Below, one piece after another: positions 1 through 12,007 of a DNA stretch of 64,000 bases. The DNA lies in assembly GCF_030272615.1 (NCBI RefSeq), contig NC_081406.1, positions 166,453,521 through 166,517,520 on the forward strand, read 5' to 3'. Numbering within the stretch: position 1 is the first letter of the stretch; the number at the start of each line of letters is the position of its first letter. The notes beneath the pieces were generated by a model that was given only the letters and a program-made list of their open reading frames with translations, did not search any database and was not told the DNA's origin. This stretch comes from Cryptomeria japonica (Eukaryota > Streptophyta > Pinopsida > Cupressales > Cupressaceae). The translations under genes and the position numbers were made by a program.

Positions 1-1768
1 TGTGACAAATCCAAGTCCAGAAGGAGATCCAAATCTCCTGGAAAGTCGAAAATCATTTGCTAAAATTATGGTAAATTAGGACACTTTTGTAAGGATTGCA
101 ATGAAGAAAAGAAGAAGAAAAATAAATTTGATTTTGATTATGAGTCTGAGAAGGAAGATGGTGATGCATTCTTTGCATCTTGGGCCACCCATGTAGGTAG
201 CGATGCTTGGTTAATGGACCTAGGTGCATCTTTTCATATGACTTCCAATAGAGATTGTTTTCTCGAATATGAAGAATTTAATGGAGGTAAGGTGTACTCA
301 GGTGATGATTCTCATTTAGATATTGTTGGTCAAGGTAAAGTTAGAATCAAGTTTCCTAGTGGTAAGAGTAAAAAGGATCAACGGTGTGTTTCATATCCCT
401 AGACAAAAACAAAAAATTTTATCTATTAACAAACAGATAGATGTGGGTGTGCAGGTAGTATTTTTTTATGCAGGATGTAAAATGATGCGAGGTGTTACGA
501 TAATTGCTAGAGGTGTTAGATTTGGCACATTGTATAAGCTAGATGCATACACTGTTGAATGCAATAGCACTTCTATGAAAAACAAATATGTGGATACTTC
601 ATTAGAAGATGTGAGGGTTTCACCTTCAGCAAATGGACATGACTTTTGAGTACCTAAGGGTGTTGTTTCTTCCTAAGCAATGTTTTACAAAGAAGACTAT
701 GTTATGGCACTAGAGGCTTGGCCACATTGGAGAAAAGGGTCTAAGGAGCTTGAAAGATAAAAAAAAATGTTGAAGGTTTGAATGATTGGAATCTTGATTT
801 TGATTTATGTGAACATTGCATTTATGGAAAACAAAACCACGTTCAATTTTACTCAAGTTCTCCTAAATCTTATGGTGTGTTGAATCTTATTCATTCGGAT
901 GTGTTTGGTCTTGTAGATATTTGTTCCATTGGGAAATCCACATTATGTTTCATTTATTGATGATTTTAGTAGAACATGGGTATATTTTCTGAAAAGTAAT
1001 TCTGAAGTTTTCAATTGATTTAAAGAATTTAAAGCAATGGTTGAGTTGCAGACTAGAAAGAAAATAAAATGTTTGACAACTAGCAATGGCGGTGAATTTT
1101 GCTCTAATGATTTTGATAAATTCTGCAAAGACTGTGGCATTGATAAACAGAAGATGACTCCATATTATCCACAGTAGAATGGAGTTGTAGAAAGAATAAA
1201 TAGGACATTGATGGAGAAGGCTAGGAGTATGTTGAGTGATGTTGGTCTAGAACAAAATTTTTGGGTTGAAACTATTTCCACTGCTTGCTACCATATTAAC
1301 AGTCCTCCTACATCATCTCTTGCTGATAAAATGCATATGGAGGCATGGTCGGGTCATAAGCCATGATTGAGACATCTAGAATTTTTCGTTGTGAGGCATA
1401 TGCTCATGTGCCAAAGGAAAAGCGAACAAAGTTGGAGAACAAAGCTATGAAATGTATCTTCATCAGATACAGTTACGGTGTGAAAGGATACAAGCAATGG
1501 GACCATAATGCATAAAAGGTAATACATAGTAGAAGTGTTACTTTTAGAGAAATGAAGCCTCTTGTGATATTGCATCTAGAATAGACTAAACGAGAAGATG
1601 TGATTCAATTTCCTTCTACATCTAAAAGAGTTGAATCAAGACCCCTAAATAGGCAAAAAGTTCAGGAGAGATCATCTAACTCTAAATCATTAGAAGAGGA
1701 GGAAGAACCTTCAAAGAGCTCATCTAACTCTAAATCATTAGAAAAGGAGCAAGAACCTTTAACTCAGC

Positions 1769-2600
1769 TTGTTTGAAGGCTACACGAATAAACAACCACC
1801 TAAAAGGTATTCACCTGATTATTGGAGATGTATTTTTGCTTTAAATACTAATATAGATGAACCTAGATCTGTAGAAGAAGCATTAGGTATGAATGATGTA
1901 GAATCCTTGAAGATTTTTATGGATGAAAAAATGGCTGCTTTGAAAAAGAATGACACATGGGATCTTGTAACATTTCTTGAAGCACGAAAACCTATTGGTT
2001 GCAAATGGGTGTTCAAGAAAAAGATTGGTTCGGATGGAGGTATTAAGAAGTGTAGAGTAAAATTGGTTGCAAAAGGCTACTCTCGGGTTGAGAGTATTGA
2101 TTATGGTGAGATATTTTCTCCTATTACAAAAATGACATCTATTAGATTTTTTCCATCTATTGTTGCTGCTTATGATTTAGAGGTTGTGCAAATGATTGTG
2201 AAAACTACTTTTCTTCATGGTGATTTGGAGGAGGATATTTATATGACACAGCCAAAGCACTACATGGTAAAAGATAAATGTAATTTGGTTTGTAAATTGA
2301 AGAAATCTTTGTGTGTTTTCAAACAAAGTCTTAGGATATGGTACCAGAAATTTGATACATATGTGTTGAGTTTGGGATTTGAGTGTTCTAAACTAGATCA
2401 CTATGTTTAATATAAATATAATGGTGATATTTCTTGTACATTGTATTATATGTGGTAAAGGGAAACGTATGATTTCAAAACTAAAATCACAACTTGCTGT
2501 TAAATTTGAAATGAAAGATCTTCGAGCAGCAAAACACATTCTTGGGATGGAAATTAGAAGAGATAGAGAACAAAAAGCTATGTCTAGGCGAAAGTAAATA
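1769..2600 (+). pseudogene. Copia K reverse transcriptase region
   Basis: This is the longest uninterrupted part of K. The 213-residue reading frame at 1769-2410 holds the N-terminal RT signature (CKWVFKKKI, then YGEIFSPITKM and TTFLHGDLEEDIYM). The frame breaks at about 2403-2460, where the YVDD active site should be, so the catalytic motif is not intact. The following segment (KSQLAVKFEMKDLRAAKHIL) is the usual continuation of Copia RT. Confidence 0.9.
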
Positions 2601-3456
2601 TGTGAATTCAATTTTACGGAGGTTCAACATGCAGGATAGAAGACTATTATGCGTTCCTTTTTAGTTGGAAAAAAGATATCTATTTTAGATTGTCCTATAT
2701 CCCCATCAAAGATGGAAGACATGAGCATAATGCCTTACCCGATTGCAAATGGAAGCTTGATGTATGCTATGGTCTATACTATACCAAACATTGCCCAAGC
2801 AGTGGGAGGTATTTCTAGATATGTGTCTAATCCTCATAGAGTTTGTTAGGATGCAATTAAAAGAGTTTTCAAGTATTCGAAAGGTGCCTCAGACTATTCT
2901 TTGTGTTATCATGGTAATTTCATAGAAGACAAGACTTCCTTTAACATTCATAGCTATGTGGATTCAGACTGGGCAAGTGATGTTGATAGCAAGAGATCCG
3001 CCAATGCTTATGCATTTACTTTATTTGGTGATGCAATTAGTCACATGAGTAAGCGATAGGCTGTGGTTGCTTTGTCCACTATTAAAGTTGAGTATATGGC
3101 AGCTACTCTTGATTGTAAAGAACCCATTTGGGCTTAAGAGACTATGTTTAGATATTAGAATAAAACAAGGTGCAATGACAGTCAAAGTGTGATCTACCTA
3201 GCTAAGACCCCGATATTTCATGCCATGACTAAGGACGTTGATGTTCAATATCACTTTGCCAAAGATATGGTCAAGGATGGAAGGATGAAGATGGTAAGGT
3301 AGAGATATGGTTAAGGATGGAAGGATGAAGATGGTAAGGGTAGAGACATCGATTGATATTGCAAATTCTTTAACTAAGGATGTGAGCACAGACAAGTTCA
3401 AATAGTGTTTAGATTTGATGGGCCTCTTGGCCACTAGTCATTAAACAAAGGTGTTT

Positions 3457-3461
3457 GAACC
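3457..3461. repeat. Target-site duplication GAACC, left of LTR A
   Basis: GAACC directly precedes TGTTG at 3462. The identical GAACC follows CAACA at 10102-10106. A perfect 5-bp duplication fixes both ends of LTR A. Confidence 0.93.
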
Positions 3462-3481
3462 TGTTGTGCATTGCACACGCT

Positions 3482-3498
3482 CCCTGTCGCCGACAGGG
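3482..3498 (+). other. 5'-terminal hairpin of LTR A
   Basis: CCCTGTC-GCC-GACAGGG forms a perfect 7-bp stem 20 bases from the LTR start. The same position in C and D is CCCCATT-GCA-AATGGGG. Three stem positions differ and all three pairs are compensated. Confidence 0.85.
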
Positions 3499-3629
3499 TC
3501 CCCCTCTTGTTGGTTTTTAGCCTTCGCCTTGTTGAGTTCTGCGCAGGGTGTCTCGCGTCTTTTTTGAGTGCCCATAATCAGTCCAAAGGACGATGTTGTC
3601 ATAAGCGTAAGCCTAGGAATCTGCAAGGT

Positions 3630-4620
3630 GAGTTTAATGCTCAAGTTGAAAACTTTTCAAATATCGCTTTTTGGCCGATGTTCACCAAATCTGAGGGCAA
3701 AGTTAAAATTTTAAAAAGCTCGCAAAATGCCTGGTGGCTTCAAAGCACAAGTTAAATAAGAGCTAGCAAAATCCCTTAGGAGGTCGATTTTCGCTTAAAC
3801 TGAACTAAAACACCTAAGTCTGAAACTTTGCAAAAATGTCCTTTTTCGACTTACAAAATCACCTAAGTTAAGTGAGAGTTAAAAGCTTGCAAAAATCATC
3901 TAAATCCTAAATTTCGCCAAAAGGGATATATATGCGAAAAAGTAAAAACTTTGTAAAAAACGTTAAAATGCCGAACTTCGGCATAAGAGGTTAAAGAGTC
4001 AAAGTGTAAAAGTTCGCAAAGAGACCAAAAACGCCAAAATTCGACAACATAGATAAAGCGCGGAACTTTTTTAAGTTTGCAAAGTGGTATAAAACGCCGA
4101 ACTTCGGCGATAATAGCTAAAGCGCGAGACTTTTTAAAAGTTTAAAAAAGCTCGCAAAACGTCAAACTTCGGCGATAAAGCGCAAAAGATTAAAATATCA
4201 AAAGTTTGCAAAGTGGTATAAAATGCCGAACTTTGGCATAAAGTGTAAAATGTCGATGTATAAAAACTTTGAAAAAGGTCATAAAATGCCAAACTTCAGC
4301 ATAAGGTAAATCACGAAACTTTTTTAAAGCTTGCAAAAGAGGGCAAACTCGCCGAAGTTCGATAACCAAGACTAATCGCTAAGCTTTAAAAACTTTGCAA
4401 AAAGGGCAATAACCCCGAAGTTCGGCAACATAGGTAAAACGCGAAACCTAAAAAAGGTTTGCATAAATATCGCCTAAAGATCGACGGATAAGTTAGTGAC
4501 GCCAAAAGAGCAAACTTTGCAAAAGAAGGCAAAACATCGAGCTTCGGCGGATGGGAATAAAGTGCCAAAGCTTTTGAAGGTTTGCAGTATCGCGAAGCTT
4601 TCCCAACCTCGACGTAAAAC
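3630..4620 (+). repeat. Leader array with GCCGAACTTCGGC motif
   Basis: About ten degenerate copies of a 60-70 bp unit. Each has the partly palindromic core AAAACGCCGAACTTCGGC followed by ATAAAG and a GTTTGCAAAG tail. Clear copies are near 3971, 4091, 4156, 4223, 4287, 4349, 4412 and 4528. Reading frames predicted here are by-products of the repeat. Confidence 0.85.
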
Positions 4621-5324
4621 ATGAAAATGCAAAGTTAAACTTCAAAAATCGCAAAACCCTACCATTCCGTGTGAAAATCGCGAGGCAAATTTCAGACTTA
4701 GGGAAAAAGTCATTCTTTTTATGAATCGCGAGCTGTGCATTTTTTCCCAAAAACTCAAGGCATACAATAGGGTGTTCGCATTTTATGCCCTCTATCCCGA
4801 AAATCGGCAGGCGCGTGAAAGTTGCAAGTTGGGGAAAGGGCATTTTCAAATTTTAAAAAAAGAAACCAACCCTGCAAGTCGGGTTTGTGCGGACTGACAC
4901 CATATTTGCCAGGTAAGCTCGCTTTGTCTCCCTTGGAATCATTCAAAATATATGCAAGATTAGTTAGATGTGTTTATGCAAAATTGATTAAATGATTAAA
5001 TCCCGTAGACCGCATCTTTTCCCGTTTGAAAAGCATCAAGCAAAACAACAAAGTCAGAGTCTATCCAAAAGTTAACCAGGAATGCAAATTTCAGACTTAG
5101 AGAATTTTGAACCTCATTCATTTTTGAAAACTGAACTTAAAGACTAAGTGCAAATTTAGCGATCATTAAACACCTAAGTCCTTGAACCACAGCCGAGTAG
5201 TAAAATTTTTTAATCGAAGAGCTTAATAATATTTCATGTCCAAATTAATCAAGCTCTTTTTTTTTAAGTATCGTGCTTTCTTCAAATTTCGGTTTTCCAT
5301 TTGCGCTAATGTATCCCTTTTTAA

Positions 5325-5378
5325 CTAACCTGTTTTGTTTCCTTCATCTCGTCTCGTAATCCACATCCGGTTGTGCAG
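5325..5378 (+). promoter_or_regulatory. Putative 3' splice site before U3 ORF of LTR A
   Basis: TTAACTAAC (branch-point-like) is followed by a pyrimidine-rich stretch and TTGTGCAG|GATAG, six bases before the ATG at 5384. Elements B, C and D have an acceptor-like sequence at the same place (GTAG|GATAA, ATCAG|GCTTG, TTCAG|GAGCA). Splicing itself is an inference. Confidence 0.55.
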
Positions 5379-5383
5379 GATAG

Positions 5384-8300
5384 ATGCCTAAAACTACGGT
5401 AGAATCCTCAAAGACACCTGGTGCAGCCAAAACATCTCGAGCTTCTAAATCAGACATCCCTCGCAAAGGCGAGAAGATGAAATACTAGTACCAGAGAGGA
5501 GGACCAAGGGAGTCAAAGGTCCAAAGCATATGGGAAAACGTAGGCGATACTGACTTGGGCCACATTGACATTCAAGACTTCAGAGACCGGGTATTTTCCC
5601 CTAACGCCTATGGCAGGCCTAGGCAGATGATGGAAAGTGGTATCGCCCAGGCAGCAGGATTTCCTCCATCAATGCAGAATTATGAGCTAGTAGTTGAGGC
5701 TGCCCGACATTATCAACCAAAGACCAAATTAGTGGTTTTGGAGAATATGGTCCTAGCTGACTTCACACCTGAGGCCATTGGCGACGCATTCGACATCCCC
5801 TTCCCAAATAACCCCATAGCGACAACCTTAGATGAAGCACAAGTTGCATATGACATGAACCCTGCTAAATGCAGGACATTGATAAACGAGGAATGGTATA
5901 AGGAGAGAAGGCCTCCGAGTATTAGAATTGGGAAAAGGACCCCTAGAAGTGACTTTCACAATGAGCATGGAGATATGGTCACCTTGCTCAATTGGGTTAT
6001 GGTACTCCCTCAATCTAACCTTTTTGAAGAGTGGATATTCTATTTTACGGAGCAGGTCTTCGCCGGGAAATCCAAGTTCGACTGGGCCCAGATCATTAGT
6101 GACAATATCCATACCCAATTGGTCGAACTTGAAGAGAAAAAGCACTTCACCATGACCTCTTACCTAGTTTATATGTTCGCCTGACACCAGCCACTGTCAG
6201 GGTTGATCAAGAAGGGTGAAATCAGGAACGGGCCCAATCAACTAAAGGTGTACGATTGCTATCGTCAACTACATTATCATGACATAGCTCAGAGGGAAAA
6301 GAACAACCCTGCTTATACTATTGGTCAGTATGAGCATGTCAATGATGCCTTCACAATGCGCCTAGTCAGGTTGATGCAGGGGGGATTACATATAAGGCTC
6401 TCAAAGCAGGCTACCATTTTGGTACAAAGGTACGGCGCCTAGTTTATTCAGTTCCCTAGGTTCTCCTATATCCGGATAGCCGGCTTTGAAGGAGCTCCTT
6501 TCTGACTTCCATGCTATCCAACCGACAAAATAATTATTCTGGAAGTTGCAAGGCAAGCACATCCAGCGAGCAGTTTACTCAGGGACAAGAAGCAGTCCGG
6601 ATTCACCTTCCCTATGATTGTGGGTAACCTCGATGTGCATTTAAAGAATGCAGCACATGCCAATGAGTCACTTGTTGAGTTAGCCTCTAATGGCCTACAG
6701 GAACATTTCCCAAGGAAATGTTTTGATCATGACAATTTGGCAAAAAGAGCCTGCGGCAGGCACTACAGAGCAAAGGAATCAATTGAAGACTATTGGAAGA
6801 ATTGTTCTGATGACTATGAGGTCCGACGGCGTGAATATTCAAGGTTAAGTGTGCAGCAAATGCGACTTTATGAATACCGTCGGGTCCCGGATCAGGTAAC
6901 AGATTCTGGAAATTGCTTACAAGTTCCGGAGTTTGAGGCAGTAAGGCATCTCTTGTTGGGCATCGATTGGTCACAGGATCCAATTATTGATTTTGAGGCA
7001 GTTATGGCAGCCCTTGGAAGGTACACCGATCATTGGCTACACCAACAGATTGAGCAGCTAACTCATGAAGGAGTTCAGTTCACCTACCATATGATGGGTA
7101 GTCTTGATTCTCAGTCCTTGGAAGATGAGGGAACCTCAAGTGCACCAAAGGAAGAGGTTGAGAGGCTCGAAAAAAGGAAGAAAGCCAAAGCTAGCAGAGG
7201 GACTCGGACGTCAAAAAGGACTAGAAGGGAGAAGATCCCTATTAGAAGACCAGAAGTCACTTCATCATCCAAGGACCCCAGTTGCGATGATGACGTAGTT
7301 GAGATTGATTATATACCTGCTCCGCCCTCCTAGAGCGATGTTGATGCATTTGAAGCTGATAATCCTCCGGCACAAGACAAGCTAAATACAGAGATGAAGC
7401 TCATTGATTCTAGCCAACCTGAAAACCAAGTTGAGGAAGGAGAAATTCCGTCCAATCAAGAGGCTGATGTTCATGAACTCACCCAAGGGAGTCGGCACGA
7501 GTTGCAACTGCATAGTACCGGCAAAGATGACACCACCATTGAAGGAGAACGAAGGGCGGATGAGACCCACGAGCCTGACAGAACTAAAGAGCAACCATCA
7601 CATGGGGATACCCGACAGTTGTTCAGTGAGGTAGGGGAGAACTCAGCTATAAGCAAGGGACTGGACACTTCCTCTACTCCTCCTATAACAGATCAGTTAC
7701 AGATATGCAATGAACCAGCTGAAACCTATAAAGAGCAGAGAGGGAATTTGACCATAGCATCCGGGAAGACCATACCTCAAGACTGGTTAGTTGCTCGTGC
7801 ACAGTGGAAGGCAGCCACCTATCGACTTGGAGGATATTTTCTCTCGCATAGGGGAAACAAAGTCCAAACAGAAGAAAAAGCCTAAGACCTACTCCCGAAT
7901 CACCAAGGATGAGCAGAAGAACCGCACCATCCATATCGCTACCCCGCTCGTCGATAAGCCAGCAGATCAAATTGCGTTGATCGATTATAGCATTACAACC
8001 GTCCTGATCAGGCGAGCTACCAAAGAACAAGAAAGGGAGGAGTTCAAGGACTCCGTGCAAAACATGCTCAGGTAACTCGAAGAGAAACATGTACCGAGTT
8101 CGTGCTGAGCAGGCCAAGGGGTACATCGATCACCTGCTGAAACCGTTGCATCATGCCCCCGAATCCCATGTCCCCCCATCAGCATTGGCGCAATGGACAA
8201 CAACAGAGTTTGAAGGAGTACAAGATACCGCCAAGGCTGTCCAGGAATGGATTCGAAGCATTAAAGAAAGGGGAGAGCTAATCATTGAGGATGTAAGGGA

Positions 8301-8988
8301 AATGGCCCACCACCGAGAAACCATTTTGGTCAAACTGTTCGAAGTGAAGTGGGAATGCCTCAGGGTTCATGAGGTAGTTGCTACAACTCTTCCCCTCATG
8401 AGGGCTCTTTTCTGGACCCATGCGCAAATTCCTACATTGTCTGCCATCCTGGATCCCTATAACATCAGCATTTTTAAAGAATGGTACTGGACCATCAACA
8501 TGAAGAATGACACAAAGGGCACCATTAACAAAGAGCAAGAGACATGCGAGGAAATTTTAAGGAACATGAGGGACCTTGGTGGCAAGATCCTCCGATCAAT
8601 GGTTCTAGGCTGAAAAAATAGTTTGTCCGATGACCAAGTGCAGTCGAACTGGGAGGATAGATGGAGGATGGATAAGGTCGCCTACTCCACGGAGGACCTG
8701 GAGTTTGCCAGTGGATTATATTCGGACATTTTGTGTTTGGAGGCTCATCGGTCCGATGAGAAGGATGGGTTGAAGCACATAGATCGTCATTTGGAGGGCA
8801 TGCAATATAAGATACGTCATCCTCCTATGCCTTAGTTCATGGTGTTGTTCCAGTTGTGCATCAGATTTCAAGAGTATGTTCGGGCAGAACGTGCAACAGG
8901 TCGGGACCTCTGGAAAGAATATTTGCATGTCGAAGATGAATTTCTAGAAAAGGGGTCTGCAGCAGGAAAGGAAAAAGTGCCTTCATAA
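5384..8988 (+). pseudogene. U3-encoded long ORF of LTR A, unknown protein
   Basis: A broken reading frame of about 1200 codons starts at the first ATG after the putative acceptor. It stays in one frame from 5384 to about 7840, interrupted by stops at about 5486, 6182, 6440, 6503 and 7331. It then shifts frame near 7840 and near 8080 and ends near 8986. The N-terminal half is globular and has DTDLGHIDIQDF, GIAQAAGFPP and YPTDKIIILEVARQ. The middle (7130-7700) is acidic/basic and low in complexity with Lys/Arg clusters, which could be nuclear localisation signals. The C-terminal part is helical with EWYWTI. I do not recognise the family. The same protein is encoded by the minus-strand LTR B, so it was once a real conserved product. 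It has no RT, integrase, protease or zinc-knuckle motif. Confidence 0.75.
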
Positions 8989-9263
8989 AGTGCATAATTC
9001 TTTTAAAATCTAAAAAGGTACTTTTGGCCATAAAGTTCATGTCTAATTGCCAAGTCAGCCATAAAATTTTGAGCTCCATGCATGTGCACTTTTTGAGTTG
9101 TTTTTGGTAGTTATTAATTGCCTTTTTTAGGTAGTTATTATTCCTCCTTGGGTGGTTGTTGATATTTTACCTCTTATTTATGGGCATGGGTACTATTTTG
9201 TATGGATGAATCAGGGCCACTTGTTTTGTTTAAATCTTGGCCATTCATCTAAATTCTGAAACT

Positions 9264-9273
9264 CTATTTAAAG
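9264..9273 (+). promoter_or_regulatory. TATA-like box of LTR A
   Basis: CTATTTAAAG lies in a stretch (TTGGCCATTCATC, then TTCTGAAACTCTAT) that aligns with the promoter segments of B, C and D. It is 836 bp before the LTR 3' end. Confidence 0.6.
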
Positions 9274-10101
9274 GGGTTTGTTTTCCCTTATTTTTGTAAG
9301 AAGTCTAAGATTGTTGCTGAAGCTCTAGCGAAATTTATGCAGAATTAATGGAAATTAAAGTTGTTTCATTTCTTTGTGAGTGCATGGTCTCCTTCTTCAC
9401 CATTTAACATTTTGGTTATGTCTTTTGTTTTCAGATAGTATTTTTAGGATAAATATTTGATAGAAGCCTTGGTGTTCATACCATTAAGGATTGGCTGATT
9501 GTCACTCCCCCTGCATGGTTAGTCTGAACCCATTTATGTGCTCAGTTTGGTTGTTAAACATCAAGTGAATGAATGTAAAATTCTACATTTATGTTTAGTA
9601 GCATGAAAATTTAGTTCCCTTTGAAGATTGCACTAGATTTTACAGTATTGTGCTTTATTAGCTGATAATGTTAAATCTGGTTTTTTGGAGGTTTCTGTCT
9701 ATTTTCCTGAACATGTTATCTTAGATAAATTAATCAGATTTTCTCTATCTCTTTTCCCTTTTCCTTTTTCTTTTTTTTTTTACCAAGAAGAAAACATACA
9801 GTCAAGCTGAGATAATATCAATCCAAGTGAAATCAAATGATATAGGACTGTTAAACTTTAGGGAACTCGCTCCAAGCCATTCGTCTAACCTTAAGTCCCC
9901 TTTGTGTTTCCAGCAAAACACATCAAACCACTAAGTTATCCTGCAGTCAAGACATGACAACGGAAACATTGAGGTAATCCCTATTGATCAATTAAAACAG
10001 CACTAGAGATTTCCTTATTTCAAGAGAGGATAGGATTCTTAATATTCTATTTTGCGTTGGCCGGATGGAACCGTAGTAATGCAATTTCAGACACATCAAC
10101 A

Positions 10102-10106
10102 GAACC
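10102..10106. repeat. Target-site duplication GAACC, right of LTR A
   Basis: Identical to 3457-3461 and directly after the terminal CAACA. Confidence 0.93.
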
Positions 10107-10690
10107 CTCCCGTTGCTCTTACAAGGTGTTTGGCAAGCGGGAGATTTCTTAGAAAAATAGTTGTCTCAACTTTGTATTGATAAAATGTACTATTGACAAA
10201 AGGTTACTGTTGATATACAATGAGGGGGGGGTTGCTCTTCTCCTAACGCTACAAAGATACAAAGGATTCTACTAGTGGTTCATTGGTTTATCATTGCCAC
10301 AAGGACAGATTTCTAGGAGAGATAGATCAGCAAATAGTGGATAAGAGGGGGTCTCACAAATGCTAAATTATTATGTTGTTTTCTTTGATTATCCTTGTAT
10401 CAAGAAAAGGAATTTGGGGGAGAAGGACCATAGTACCAATATTAACTAAAAATCTCTTAATCACTTCTCTAAACCTCCCTAATTCTGATCGAGTTTCTCT
10501 TTGCAATGGTTGGTAGTATTCGTTGTAGTTTATGTTGGAATTCTCTTAGCCGTAGTTGGTTGTGTTCATTGTTGGTTTTTGGCTAGTTTTTGGTGTTCTA
10601 TTGTGTTTGATGCTCTATCTTTCTTAATATAAAAGGTTTTGGGTCCTTCCAAAACCCTACTTACCTTAATCAAAAGCATATCCAATATGT
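10107..10690 (+). other. Copia K 3' end, then a LINE-like 3' tail
   Basis: GGCAAGCGGGAGATTT at about 10132 resembles a Copia polypurine tract and continues element K after LTR A. No complete 3' LTR could be delimited. The stretch from about 10500 to 10690 ends with AAAAGGTTTTGGGTCCTTCC followed by AAAACCCTAC and resembles the tail at 11390-11450. This suggests the 3' end of a LINE or of a LINE-derived short element. Confidence 0.4.
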
Positions 10691-10834
10691 AATGATTTTA
10701 AAGTCCATAGTGATAGTAATGTTTCAATTTATCAACCTCAAATTATGAGCCTATAAGATGAAGACACAACTATAATATTCACACAGACATCCTTTGCTAA
10801 TATCTAAAAAAGTTCAAAAAACACATTTCAGGTT

Positions 10835-11224
10835 ATGGCTGACTGTTTGGCCAAAAATATGGAAGCTACCCAAAAAAGTAAGGAGATCTATGACAAGAAA
10901 TTCACTGATACTGAGGAGAGGCTTAACAAGTGTGAGTCCACTCTCCATAACATCATGGAGAGAAGCCATAGCACTACTGCGAAGAATATGTCCACTATGG
11001 TAGCTAAATTGGAAAAGATGCATATGGAGAAGAATATTGTTGATTTGGACAAGGATAACGTTGCTAGGCTTGATGATTCGAGTCCCCCTAAAAAACGCAC
11101 AAGAGCAAGTATGAAGAAGAAATTCTCAGGTGTGCCTCAAGACATCATGGACCTGAAGGATGCTGCTAAAAAGATGCATCAGCTCGAGCCTAAAGGTGTT
11201 GAAACCCTGAAGAATCTGAGTTAA
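10835..11224 (+). CDS. Small coiled-coil protein, probably retroelement-derived
   Basis: An intact 129-residue frame. It is rich in Lys, Glu and Met with heptad-like spacing over residues 5-65 (predicted coiled coil). A basic cluster PPKKRTRASMKKKF at residues 86-99 could be a nuclear signal. No enzymatic motif is visible. The LINE-like tail directly after it suggests a fragment of a LINE ORF1 or a short non-autonomous element carrying one. It lies in the intron after LRR 9 of the receptor kinase gene. A host gene is less likely because there is no promoter or homologous exon context. The start is the first ATG of the frame. Confidence 0.3.
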   Translation: MADCLAKNMEATQKSKEIYDKKFTDTEERLNKCESTLHNIMERSHSTTAKNMSTMVAKLEKMHMEKNIVDLDKDNVARLDDSSPPKKRTRASMKKKFSGVPQDIMDLKDAAKKMHQLEPKGVETLKNLS

Positions 11225-11450
11225 GTTCTTTGTTTGTGTTTTTGTTTCTTTGTTGGTGGTCTGCTCGCTTTTTGTTGTATGGTTGGGTTGGGGTGTCTTT
11301 TTGTTGTATCTGATGTCTCTCATCCTTGTGGCGTTTTTTTGGTTGGTCTGTTTTATGTTGAGCTTTCTATCATACATCTTTTGTAATCTTTTTGTAAAGG
11401 GTTTCGGGTCCCTTAAAAACCTGCTTTTACCGTAATAAAAAACATTTCAA
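11225..11450 (+). other. LINE-like 3' untranslated tail
   Basis: A T/G-rich stretch ends in GTAAAGGGTTTCGGGTCCCT, then TAAAAACCTGC, and an A-rich end (GTAATAAAAAAC). It closely resembles the tail at 10630-10670. Non-LTR elements share such 3' ends within a family. From 11450 to 11935 the sequence is AT-rich intron with no feature I can support. Confidence 0.4.
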
Positions 11451-11935
11451 CTTATTCTTATATCTATCCATTTTTATTTTTCAAATACTTTTCTTATATC
11501 TATCCACTTTTATTTTTCAAATACCTTTTTAATCACAGCTAATTTTCCCAAACATTACTTCTCTTTCCCTACTTCTAGTACAAGTATTTTTTCCTTAGTT
11601 TCAAATGCAATGAAGATATTCTTTGATATTTTTGATATCATTGTTTTATCATGTATTGCAAATAATCATGAAATCTACAAAAATAAAAAAACGTATACAG
11701 TAAAAAAACATTTTATCATAGAATAAGTTTTTCTTCACCTCTATATTAAAATATGAAGTTATGTCGTCATAAAGTAGTGTTATGTATTGACTATAGAGTA
11801 TCTACTCCTATATCATTCCTCTAATGTCATGAATTGTGAACAATCAAGGATATATAATCACCTACTTTCCAAATTATATATTCTAACTACAAACAACAAA
11901 TTTTAGTCATTAAATAATATAATGTAATAACTCAC

Positions 11936-12007
11936 AATATCTTTGGTTTGATGGAATGTCCAAGATACTGCGGAATTTCTCCATAAATTAAGGCACTTCT
12001 TAGCACT
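11936..12007 (-). CDS. RLK exon, LRR 9
   Basis: 72 bp, acceptor TTTGCAG and donor GTGAGTT. It encodes VLRSALIYGEIPQYLGH and then IKPKI, matching the LRR after the ISD-type repeat in the family. The terminal part (SIKPKIL) is a weaker LRR match than usual. It is the last exon of the gene found in the window. Confidence 0.8.

Larger units (their letters stand above)
1..3461 (+). pseudogene. Copia element K, decayed gag-pol
   Basis: Remnant of a Ty1/copia polyprotein in the usual order, broken by many stops and frameshifts. A CCHC-like knuckle is at 58-98 (C-X2-YGKLGHFCKDC). The protease has DLGAS at about 217, where DSGAS is usual. GAG-pre-integrase contains CEHCIYGK near 810. Integrase follows with HSDV near 892, TSNGGEF near 1080 (the second Asp of the DDE triad appears to be Asn) and QNGVVERINRTLM near 1175. 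Reverse transcriptase is at 1769-2600 (CKWVFKKKIGSDGGIKKC) and RNase H at 2930-3400. The 5' end is outside the window. The 3' end is cut by giant LTR A and resumes at 10107. It is an old, inactive copy lying in an intron of the receptor kinase gene. Confidence 0.9.
3462..10101 (+). mobile_element. Giant solo LTR A (6.64 kb) with coding region in U3
   Basis: It begins TGTTG and ends CAACA with a GAACC duplication on each side, inside the 3' end of Copia K. In order it contains a terminal hairpin (3482-3498), a leader of short repeats (about 3630-4620), a 3' splice-site-like stretch ending at 5378, a broken long ORF (5384-8988), a TATA-like box at 9264-9273, and an 836-bp segment from TATA to the end. 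That last segment aligns with the ends of elements B, C and D (AAGTCCCC, then TTCCAGCA, then GAGAGGATAG). No PBS, gag-pol or second LTR is attached. The promoter near the 3' end and the TG/CA termini mark it as one LTR rather than a whole element. Confidence 0.85.

Noticed and set aside
3630-4620. CRISPR-like regular repeats
   Set aside because: The units are degenerate, spacing is uneven, no cas genes are present and the context is a plant retroelement leader.
3462-10101. DNA transposon with terminal inverted repeats
   Set aside because: The inverted ends are only 5 bp (TG...CA), duplications are 5 bp, a promoter lies near the 3' end, and no transposase is visible. These are LTR features.
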